Shown in pieces: positions 10,427-20,500 of a DNA stretch of 64,000 bases; the first letter of the stretch is position 1; every line of letters starts with the position of its first letter. The notes under the pieces are model-generated. The model saw only the letters and a program-made list of their open reading frames with translations, had not been told where the DNA came from and ran no database searches. A program made the position numbers and the translations under genes. Source of the DNA: Adiantum capillus-veneris (taxonomy: Eukaryota; Streptophyta; Polypodiopsida; Polypodiales; Pteridaceae); assembly GCA_014529385.2 (NCBI GenBank), contig CM043970.1, positions 46,899,779 to 46,963,778 of the forward strand, in the 5' to 3' direction.

Positions 10427-10640
10427 CCTAAATCTAATCTAATATAACGTAAATCTAAATCTAGCGTAAATAAATGTAAATCTAACTAAAAATAAACCTA
10501 AATCTAATCTAATTTAACTTAAATAAACCTAAATCTAATTTAACGTAAGTCTACATCTAACCTAATCTTTAACGTCTTTTAGGATAGTTTCCTACGACGT
10601 TATAACTCTCTTCTTCTTGTGTGTGTGCGCGTGTGTGGAT
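10427..10640. repeat. Direct repeat flanking the HIPP relic, right copy
   Basis: Sequence from about 10460 to 10640 repeats about 9778-9930 (TAAATCTAACTAAAAATAAA words, then CTTTAACGTCTTTT and the CCTACGACGTTA segment followed by a GT-rich tract). The matching flanks enclose the HIPP relic. Confidence 0.7.
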
Positions 10641-10790
10641 GTGTGTGCCAATAAAAAAAGATAAATGGTATAACCTTTCTATCACCCATGCTAAGTATGA
10701 TAGATTGGTTATGCCATTTCCCTCTTGAATAATAGGTCTTGAGTTCAACTCCTCGTCGGCTAGATCTTTAGGTCTTTTAATTTTAATTAG
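10641..10790 (+). other. Possible tRNA-derived SINE fragment
   Basis: TAGATTGGTTATG (about 10698) and GAGTTCAACTCC (about 10741) resemble A and B boxes at roughly tRNA spacing. The match is weak and no poly(A) tail or duplication was found, so this is tentative. Confidence 0.3.
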
Positions 10791-10807
10791 TTTCCTACGA
10801 CGTTAAA

Positions 10808-11040
10808 TTAGTTTCTCTCTCTTTCTCTCTCAATGTGTGTGCGTTTTTTTGTTTATGCATGTTTTCTCTCTCTTTTCCTCTCTCAATGTGTGCGTTTTTT
10901 GTTTATGCATGTTCTCTCTCTCTTTTCCTCTCTCAATGTGTGCGTTTTTTGTTTATGCATGCTCTCTCTCTCTCCCTTGTCCTCTCTCAATGTGTGTGTG
11001 CATTCTTTGTTTATGTATGTGTGTGTGCGTTTTTGTTTAT
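10808..11040. repeat. Minisatellite, about 55-60 bp unit
   Basis: Three to four tandem copies of a unit containing CTCTCAATGTGTG, then CGTTTTTTGTTTATGCATG and a CT-rich run, with length variation in the CT and GT parts. It merges rightward into the duplicated block starting at 11031. Confidence 0.8.
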
Positions 11041-11047
11041 GTTTGTA

Positions 11048-11085
<38 letters not shown>

Positions 11086-11093
11086 AACACTAT

Positions 11094-11163
<70 letters not shown>

Positions 11164-11225
11164 AAGAGGGGAAGGGAACATGAGAGTGAGGAGAGGGAAG
11201 GAGCATACCTGGCTCTCCTTCCTCT

Positions 11226-11269
<44 letters not shown>

Positions 11270-11926
11270 AGAAGAAAGAGAGAGAGAGAGAGGGAGAGCG
11301 TTACCTGCTCCTTGCTTGAGGGCGCCGAAAAACTCAGATCTGAGATCTGAGTTTTTGGGCGCTCTCTGTTATTTTTTTTAGCCCAGTCGGCGTCGCTATG
11401 AGCGTCGCAAATTTACTTGTAAATTTGCGACGCTCATAGCGATGCCGGGAAATTTTTTTTTTGAGCGTTGCTGTGTGAGCGTCGCTAATATGAATAGCCT
11501 CTTGTAGTGGCACCTGTCTTTCCATAGAGGCTAATCGTACCACGTCGCCAATCTTGAACAGCTCCCACTGCACATAACCATGGTCGCCTAGTATGATAGG
11601 ATATGCTCCCAACCCCGCTGGCATCACATGAAAATCAACCACTGCCTTTGCATCATACGCCTCCACTTCTAAGCTCTTTACAACACCCAAACATTTTACT
11701 TTTTGATGGTTTGCCAATCTGATTCAGAAGCTTGACACCCCAGTCATTGTGAGACCCATCTTCTCAACGCATGAGTGTGTTATGACACATATTTGGGCTC
11801 CACCATCCACATAATCTTGTCCCATATTTTTTCTTTTATGCCACACATCTACTATTGGAAAAATGTCTAGTAGCTCATCCATCGCCAACACCTTCACTGA
11901 ACCTCTCTCTGGCACTTTCTCCATTG
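11031..11926. repeat. Direct repeat block, copy 2
   Basis: Second copy of 5886-6755. Here the GA and GT tracts are longer and the gag-protease part continues beyond the block into more gag (to 12380), so this copy preserves the ancestral flank while copy 1 is truncated. Confidence 0.85.
11320..11509 (-). mobile_element. CACTA transposon terminus with hairpins, copy 2
   Basis: The minus strand begins CACTACAAGAGGC at 11509, followed inward by GCGACGCTC-type subterminal repeats. The 26-bp-arm palindrome lies at 11391-11444 with one mismatch. The body would extend leftward across the TNP2-like and Transposase_24 genes, consistent with one damaged CACTA element. The opposite end is not found. 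Confidence 0.65.
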
Positions 11927-12380
11927 GGTTAGCCATCCTCTTCCACTGTCGCTTTAGCTTAGGCACCATCTCTATAACCTGCCCAGAAGTAACATCTGTC
12001 TTCCTGCTTGTCAGATCCTTCTTCAAGTCATAGCGTAATTGCCCATCCCCTAGTAGAAAATCTGAAACATGAAACTTGCGACGAGCCCTCCTTTTCCTCT
12101 TGGCCTTGACATCCTCACCTTCATGACTCTTTCCCTTCTTCTTACTAGGACCTGGGGCACTTCTTCCTTCATTTTCCTCTGTGGTCCTCTTCCCAATAGG
12201 AATCAATAATGTATCCTCTAGCTTTGATTCCTTCTCCAAGGTGACCACACTTATCACTTTTGTCTTTCCCTTTTCCTCCTGGGTTAATCCACTGGTTCCT
12301 TCCTCTCCCTTAATCTTTTCCCAAAAGTCTTCCACATCTTCATCACTTCTTCCATGAAACTCCGGATAAGAGAAAGCCAT
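11510..12380 (-). pseudogene. E8: Ty3/gypsy (Tat-like) gag-protease, truncated
   Basis: The minus-strand frame starts at the ATG at 12378-12380 (MAFSYPEFHGRSDEDVEDF, the usual gag start). It passes a Lys/Arg-rich linker and RRKFHVSDFLLGDGQLRYDL, then the protease VDGGAQICVIT with a D-G-G-A active site as in E3. A TGA follows at about 11724-11726, the frame then continues, and it is cut at the CACTA terminus after MERQV. The middle of gag, including any zinc knuckle, is deleted. No RT, RNase H or integrase is attached. Primer site and LTR lie to the right in the correct order for a minus-strand element. Confidence 0.75.
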
Positions 12381-13400
12381 GGCTACCCAAGTTACGATGC
12401 TTTGAGAACCCCTTCGAACACATGTGCAAGAACCCAAAACTTTTGACTGGCTCAATTCCCAGAAACTTCAATGGAGCTCAACTTTAGATAAGGACAAACA
12501 CATGCACATCAAATGAGTTTTCAAAGTTAATCATCGGAATTACAACAGGCAAAGGAAATTCTAGGATCTCTTTTAATCTTCTTGGCCCGAACATAAAGAC
12601 TATGTTTTGTTGGAAAAAATCTTCCTGGGCACATGAACATTTATCTGGATTCTCTGAGTTAAATGAAAAGGAGTGAATTGAGGGCCATTTTGATCATCCA
12701 ATAAAGTCAACCATGCAGCTCCCAAGAAAGCACACCTGTCTTATCCTCTGATTTTGCCAGAATTTCAGCAGCATAAAAGCATAAATGGCTCAAAAGACCA
12801 AAAAACCAGCCATCATAACTTGAAAAACATTTTGCAGAGTTTCCCCAGAAGTAGAGCAGTAAGAATCCAAAATATAGATTGTATATGTATGCATAAACTG
12901 CCAACAAAAAAACTCGAGAATCAAGTAGGAATCACTAATACATAGCCTATGGTGAGGTCACAAAAAGGGTGCTCCAGCTACCTGTATCACCGAAAGGATC
13001 TCTACATTTGAGAATCCCCCAGCTCAATAAAACCTCACGCTATTGACCCTCACACGAAGGCTTACGCAAATCTCGTATAGTCAAATCTCAGAAATGACTA
13101 TCTTCCAGACCAAGTCTTAAAAATGGCTAGGACTGCCAAATAAAAACAAATATAGCTCTACAAAGGCGTACAGTGGTTGTTTCCACAAGTAACGTACAAT
13201 CCAGCAGACAATGCGCTCAAACAGGCGGCAAATGATGCATACCCACAACAACTGCAAGTGACACCACTGCTAGTATATCACTGTAATTTAACTACCTGTA
13301 CCTGTGTGAATCACCTGTACCTGTCCCTGTCCCTGTAACCTGTAACCTATAATCCAGAATCTTGAAGCTTGAAGCTCGAAGCAGAAGGTACTCGAAGAAG
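12381..13400 (-). other. E8 leader; no gene recognised
   Basis: The roughly 1 kb between gag and the primer-binding site. No convincing protein. Short repeated words (ACCTGT-type) occur at 13290-13350. I see no equivalent of the E3 accessory frames here. Confidence 0.45.
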
Positions 13401-13420
13401 ATCCTCGGTGGGGGTGCCAA
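13401..13420 (-). promoter_or_regulatory. E8 primer-binding site
   Basis: The minus strand reads TTGGCACCCCCACCGAGGAT, nearly identical to the sites of E4 (35156) and E3 (38098). It sits 5 bp inside a TG...CA-bounded LTR candidate, where a primer-binding site should be. Confidence 0.7.
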
Positions 13421-13425
13421 AAGAA

Positions 13426-15477
13426 TGTGAGCGGGATGGAAACACACCAGACACCTATATAATGACCCAACACACACTCTTGGGATGATACACACACACA
13501 CACACACACACACACACTATGGGGCACCACTCGGCTTACACAACCCACCTGGCCAAGACAGGAAACACACCTTTGGAGTGAGAGGAGAGAGACTACCCAT
13601 TTACCCACTCCACACAGACACACAGACACACACACACACACACACACACACCCAAAAAAACTCATCTTAAAAGAGGAGAATTTTTTATATTTAGATAAAA
13701 ATGAGCTTGGGCCCACACCAATAGGGCAAATAGCTCATACAATATGGGTAAAACATGTTAGATACAATCACAAATTGGAGCAGAAGCTTCGCTCATAGGA
13801 GAAACTTACATAGCCAAAACAACAGAAAAATAGTGAGGAATTTGGAAAAATGGACAGCGCCATCACATCCGGAACGAATTAAAACCCCAATCTACAATGT
13901 CAAAGTGCTCAAATCCGACCTCGGATGAGTAGTTTAGGGCCAAAACATGCTCCAAAAACAGCAAAAACACAGTTGCGGTTGTTCCTACTCTTCTCTCCAT
14001 GTTTTTTTTAGTCTTCTCTCTGGTTTTTCAGTTCCCACACTTAGATTTATTACTTGGGCACCCTTGGCCTTTTAGTTGGACCCCGAACAGGCCAAAAACT
14101 GACCTCTCAGTGCATAGCTGTCACCTTTTTGCATCATCCGCACACCCGACACTCAGCTTTTTCCAATAATTCATCCCGCCACCACATGAAGTGGCCCCAG
14201 AACATGGTCCTCGTGATGAAATTTTTGCATAATTATCACAAGAAAACACCCACGTTGTGTCCGTACTTATCCACGTGCAAGTCTTGACCCCATTCGACCT
14301 CCTGACGCCACTAGATGCCATCTGACGCACGTGCTTACCTCATGTTGTCGGCCGGCGGATAGCTTCCTCGAGAAGTTTTACACGCTACCAACTCCTCATT
14401 ATTATAGAAAAACACACAGGTACTGGTGATGCACTATGTACACCGTGTCGTACCTGTACACATGTGGGCCCCACGTAACCACCTGGCTCTGGAAAATGGG
14501 CAATTCCTTATTTGATGCACCATGCATGGGTATGTACATATGCGCAATCCCTTGCTCCAAAAAATTCCTGACAACGTCTTCCGTTTCAGCCAGTTTTACT
14601 TTTCTTACTCCCTCTTTACGTATGCAATGTTAATAGTTAAAGAACTTGAATTAGCTAAACTTAATTATAACAAAGATCCACTTGGGACTGATGTGGCATT
14701 TGTTGTAGCATCGGGTCTTGTACACTCTCATCAGTAGGTCTACTGCTAGGCCCAGCTTTATCATTGTGCGATTCTCTAGCTCTTGGAACTCAGCCGTCAT
14801 CATCAGATGTACAATTTTTTGGAGTTCTTTTAGGTGCCATAACTTCTTATCCATGGATAATCAGCTAGAGTTTTCACTCTCTAATGATTTTTGAGTAGAG
14901 TTCTCTCTAGATGAGACCGTGAGAGAGAAATGGACAGGATTCCGAGTCTGAGTGAAATTGTGAAGCAAGGGGTCGTATTTATAGGTTTTTGGGCACTCAC
15001 ATGCTGGAAATGGCAGTAGCTTGCATCCCAAGGCATCCCTACAGCTCTGCTAGTGCCCCTTGCTGCTTTTCTTCTCCTTGGCAGGTTAGTGATGACCCCT
15101 CCCAACACCTGTCAACTTTAAAAATCAAATCTACTATATTTCGACTTTTGTTTTCCTTAATTGGTAAATATGTGGTAATATCTGTAAACTATTTGGGAGG
15201 CCTTTAGTAAAGTCTATGCTTAAATGATCACTGCAACCATTCAGCTTTTCTTGATAATTTAATTTACATTGAATCTTTCGGAAGGACTAGCGGGGTCAGT
15301 TTTTGTACGAATTTATTTCTGAAAATTTCTAGCTCGGGGTTTGTTGTGCTTAAGATTCCAAAAATACCATTTTTTATTGCTTTTGAGATAGAGTTTTTAC
15401 CTGATTGTATGACCAATGCTTTCTTCTAAATCTTTGAGTTCATTCTCGACAGCAGCTAGAAAGGTGAAGAGCTTACA
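13426..15477 (-). mobile_element. E8 5' LTR (candidate, minus orientation)
   Basis: On the minus strand it begins TGTAAGC (15477) and ends GCTCACA (13426), directly before the primer-binding site. The first 0.9 kb (15477 to about 14569) is homologous to the LTR at 26993-28882; the remainder is not. A TATAAATAC site faces the minus strand near 14975. CA tracts lie at 13490-13515 and 13617-13650. No second LTR of this element is in the window, so the boundaries rest on the terminal dinucleotides and the primer site. Confidence 0.5.
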
Positions 15478-15583
15478 ATCAACCCAAGTTAAGAATTTGA
15501 GATGCCCTCGTCTCAACCAAAGTTAGGAAAGTATTTCAAAAAAAAGGTTTCATCTTCCCCAATGGCATCTTGGTGGGATAATC

Positions 15584-17173
15584 TGTCATAATAATCAATA
15601 TCTAATTCTCCTAAATGATTTTCTCATATTAAACTGATCATTTAATGTGGGGAAGTGCCAAGGGAGAAAAAGCTAGAATATTGGTTAAGTTAGCAGACCG
15701 GCCACAGTAGGGATCCAAAGGAGGGAAAATAGGGATCCAAAGGGGGGGCCATCTGCAAAAGAGCCATGTGAAACAATGGGCCAAAAAGACCCTAAGGTTC
15801 AGCCCATTAAGACTTCCAAAATGCTAAGGTTCCAAAATTCAAAGGTTGTGTCCAAAGGTCAACCCTAGGGAAAATTGGATGCTTAGTGTGTGCCCAAAAA
15901 GTCTTTCTACATCCCTACATGGGAGGGGGCGAGCCCCAAAGCTAGGGGATGAGAGAGAAAGCCACACACACACACACAGGGTCCCTTTACACAAAGGGAA
16001 TGAGGGACACATGTCAGCTCCCTAGGCCAGATGCCCACAAGGTGTGCCCAATTCCTATTGGAAGACCCTTGAAGTGGACCAATGAGAATTAAGCTAGAGT
16101 AAATCTAGTTTAATTAATTTAAAAACATTTAATAAAAGAAACCAATGAGAATTAAGTCTCCTAGAAGACTATTGGGCAGTCTCCCAAGGGGTCCAATGAG
16201 CATTCAGGAGCCCCATGGCTTGCCTGATTCCTATTGGCCAGGAGGCAAAGGGGTCCAATGAGAGTTTAGTTTAATTATTTAATTACCTAAAGCTCTCACA
16301 AAAGGGGAAAGGGGGACACATGTCTAAAGGCTATCACTTATGCTGCTTAATTCCTATTGGCTTGACCTGGGGAGGTCCAATGAGGCAAAGGGCAGACTTA
16401 TTTAGCAGCTAGGGCTCGCCCAAGAGAGAGGGGGGGCTGATTTTTGCTTGGCATTGACACACACACTCTCACACTTGACCATGTGTGAAGGGAAAATACT
16501 CTATCTCCTCCCAAGCTTTAATGGAGAGCTCATCACCTACTCCAAGCTTGTGAGATAGAAGCCTACACCAACACTCTCTTGGCATGTGGATGCAAATCCA
16601 ACCAAGAGCCAAGCTTCAATGCATGCTCATCTTCTCTACCAAGCTAATTACTAAGCTAAGCTATGCTAATATGAGTGATTATGTGAGGAGATGTACTTCT
16701 TTCTCGTAAGATACTTCTTTTTCCTCTCAATCTACTCTCATACCCTGCTAGCTCTCACCATCTTCGAAGGTGTGTGAGGTCTTGGGTCTGAGAACGGGGA
16801 TAATTCAAGTTGTGTTTGATTAAGTGTTTTGCTTGGTGTATGAAGCTTCCATCTTCATTGCACTAGCTAGTCTTGAAGGAACACAAAGAATTGTATTGTA
16901 CAATGTCTCTCTTGATGGGAGAAACCATAATACAAAGCCTTTTGGAGGGGGGACCGGCTCCATGCAAATCCGGTCCTCAACTGTTGTCAATAGCTTAATT
17001 GCTCTCTCTTTTGAAAGTATTGTCGATGCTATCTAACTAGGTGTTATGCTTTTTGTTGCTCTCTCCACCCAAGCACTCTTGTAATTCTCATTAGGAATCT
17101 ATTCTAATGAAATGCCCACTATGTTCATGCTAATTTCCGCTACACATAAGATTTTAAGCCATTAAATGTTACA
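15584..17173 (+). repeat. E1 5' LTR, 1590 bp
   Basis: Starts TGTCATAATAATC, ends ATGTTACA. It aligns without gaps to the 3' LTR at a constant offset of 7315. The one difference I found is G at 15981 against C at 23296. Several CCTATTGG and CCAATGAG words recur within U3 (16000-16400). Confidence 0.95.
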
Positions 17174-17174
17174 T

Positions 17175-17192
17175 TGGTATCAGAGCTCAAGG
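17175..17192 (+). promoter_or_regulatory. E1 primer-binding site (initiator tRNA-Met)
   Basis: TGGTATCAGAGCTCAAGG, one base after the 5' LTR. The first 12 bases match the 3' end of plant initiator tRNA-Met. Confidence 0.9.
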
Positions 17193-17590
17193 TTTCTCTT
17201 TTCTTGCTCAAGAAGGGAGGTCCTCAAGCTAGCTACAAATGGTTGGTATTATTAATTGCCTGTGAGTAAGTAGAATAGGGATTTTTCAGCCTTGCAGTGC
17301 GCCTGCCTTTGTGCAGTTAACGGGGCATCACCGTCGAGAGCTATGGTCTTAATAGTGGAGTCCTACGGGGCTTGCCTACGGCTTAACCACTATTGAGCTA
17401 TTAGAAGCTTGACAGGAGCCGGTGCTGTTTTGGTGTCGAAAGACCCTCTCTTCTATTCCTTGCAATTAATGGTATTCGAGCCGCGGGTACAGTAGCTTGA
17501 GTGCTTTTTCTAAAGGGGTAAAGAGGAGTAGCAACTAGGGCTTGAAGTGCCAAAGTACACCTAAAAAGTTTACACCTAAAAGTTGTTAGA

Positions 17591-20500
17591 ATGGCTGACA
17601 ATAGTAAAGAGAGTGAAATTAATGTTGATAACTTTGATTTTGCTCATGAGCAAGCTACTAATGATGCTTCAATGCTTGTTAACTATCTTGTTTCTAGGCT
17701 TCAACAAGCCATGGGCAATCCATCTCTCCAAAGTGAAGTGCAACGGCAGCTCCGTGCTCACGGGATTCTCCAAGCTCATCACCATGACGAGAGAACACCT
17801 AGGAAGCCTCCTTGCGAGACTACCAAAAGAGGTCTCTCTCCGATTCGGGAAGAAGAAGAGAATCCATATGAAGGGCTCAAGAACTTACTTCTTGATGATG
17901 CATCTCCTTCCCAAAGGAGAACTCAAGAGCCTCCACCGAAGGAACGAGAAAGAAGCGAGTCTCCCGCCACCTCGGCGGAGATGGCTCCACCAAGACGGCG
18001 GGCTAAACGCTCTCCATCACCACCAAAGCAGAGAAGACCATCACACTCTTCTCCACGCCATAATTCAAAGAGGGATGATAAAAAGCAAGAGAAGAAAAAG
18101 GCGAGAAAGAGGACACCCTCTTCTCCATCTTCTTCATCCTTTTCCTCTTATGAAAGCTATGGTGAAGACGACAAAGATCAAGACAAGAAAAAGGCGAGAA
18201 AGAGGTCACCCTCTTCTCCACCTTCTTCAAATTCTTCATCTTCTGAAGAAAGTGATGGTGCAACTTTTGAACCATCAAAAAGAAGAGGCCATAGGAAATC
18301 CTATGCCGCATGGAAGAGGTCGTCCAAGCTGAAGAAATTCAAAGAGGGAGGGAAGAGCATCTCTTTCCTTACCTATGATGGCACCTTCGGTGCTACAGAC
18401 AAAGTTTTGGCCTTTATCCAACAATTCGATGCGGCGTTTGGAGATGAGGGCTTCACGGAGTCCTCTAAGCTACGCCATGTAGCTATGCACTTTCAAAAGT
18501 CCGCCAGACAATGGTGGTCTAGCCTACGAGCCAACGGTGAAGCTCCACGAACATGGAAGGCTTTAAGAGCTTCCATTATGAAGCAGTTTTTGGCCACCGA
18601 TGCCAAAGACAAAGTACTCACCGAATGGCGAAGCTTAAAGCTCTCTCCCAATGAATCCATCCACAAATATGTAGACAAGTTTTGGGACCTACAACTCAAA
18701 GCCACTGTCTTCAAAAAGTTGGATTTTGGAGAGCAAAAGCAACAATTTTGTGCGGGCTTAACCGAAGAAATGGCGGAGTATGTCAACTCCCAAAGGCCAC
18801 GTACCATATCGGCGGTAATACACCATACTATGGTGGCCTCGCGAATCAATTTCCAAACGGGGGGTAAAAGAAATAATAAGCCCCCGGAAAACAAGGGTTC
18901 CAATGAGCCTAAGGGGAAGGACAATGTCCAAAAGTCTCCTAAGGGCAATTCCAACAAAGCTAAAGAGAAGGGAGTTTACAAAGGAAAGAATAAACTCTCT
19001 CCTGAAGAGCTTGAGCGTTATCGTAAAGATAACCGGTGTTTCAAGTGCGGTGAACAAGGGCATGCGTACCGCGCTTGTCCCCAAAAGAACAACCGCCAAG
19101 ATCCTCCTAGAGCTTCTTTGGTTGAAATCCAAGAGGAGGAGATTCATCAAACTCACCACAAAGGATCTCCTCTATGCCATGCTTGGGGAAAGGTAAGAGA
19201 ACATGATGCTTTTATTCTCTTTGACCCTGGTTCTACTCATAATTTCATATCTATGGAGTTAGCCACCAAGCTAGGCATACAATCCTACAAGATGGGAGCT
19301 ATCCTACCCGCAGACAGTGCCTTCAAGGGGCAAGAAGCTTCAGTCACTCCCTTAATCGGGAAATTGAGGCTTCATGTCCAAGGCTATGTGGAAAAAGAGG
19401 ACTTCTTTATCTCTCCTCTCAAGCATGAGGATGTAATCCTAGGGGCACCATGGTTTGACTGCCTGGCTGCCCATGTTAAATTTCCTGAAAGGAGAATCTC
19501 CTTTAAGTTCAGGGAAAAGGACATGTATATAGATGCTAGGGAGATGGGTAACACCATCCCCATTGTACATACACCAACTTTCAACAAGTCAATAAAGAGC
19601 TCTATTTCCGTGTACATGATTTTTGTTAAAGATTCTCAAAATGAACCTAATGCTTTAGCAAAAGAAAATAAAAGCAACCAAAAGGAATTAGAGTTATCCA
19701 ATTTTCTCAAGGGGTTTCAAGATGTCTTTATTGACGACATCCCTTGTGAGCTACCTCCTAAACGAGGTAATGACGACCATGCAATTGAACTTCTTCCAGG
19801 AAGTTCACCGCCTAACAAACCTCCTTATAGAGTTTCTCAAGCTCAACAAGAGGAGATTATGCGGCAAGTGCATGACTTAGTTGAGAAGGGCATGGTTAGG
19901 CCTAGCTCATCTCCATTTTGCTCACCTGTGCTATTAGTGCAAAAGAAAGACGGCACATATCGTATGTGTGTCGACTATAGAGCACTAAATAGGATCACTA
20001 TCAAGAATAGGTTTCCCGTTCCACGGGTAGAAGACCTATTTGATAAGCTACAAGGATCGACCTACTTCAGTAGGATTGACCTAAAAAGTGGCTACCATCA
20101 AATAAGGATAGTTGATCAAGACATTGTAAAGACCGCATTTCGTACTACATTTGGTCTTTACGAATACATTGTCATGCCTTTTGGCTTGACTAATGCACTA
20201 GCCACATTCAACCGCTTGATGGAGAAGCTGTTCAGGCCTCATCGAACCTTCACTGGAGTGTTCTTTGATGATATTATCATCTACTCTAATTCATTGGAGG
20301 AACACAAGCAACACCTCCAGGTAATATTTCAAGTTTTAAGAGAGAATAAACTTTATGTTAATCGAAAGAAAAGTGAATTTTTCTTGCAAGAGATTCAATA
20401 TTTAGGTCACATTATCTCTCACGATGGAATCCAAATGGATCCATCCAAGTTAGAGGTAATAAAAGGATGGCCTAAACCAAGGAATCTTCATGAACTAAGA

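Noticed and set aside
16824-17036. A 70-codon frame, repeated identically at 24139-24351
   Set aside because: It lies in both LTRs of E1, is identical only because the LTRs are, and matches no protein pattern.
18003-18311. Minus-strand frame of about 100 codons within the E1 gag
   Set aside because: Shadow of the SR-like purine-rich coding segment; no independent support.
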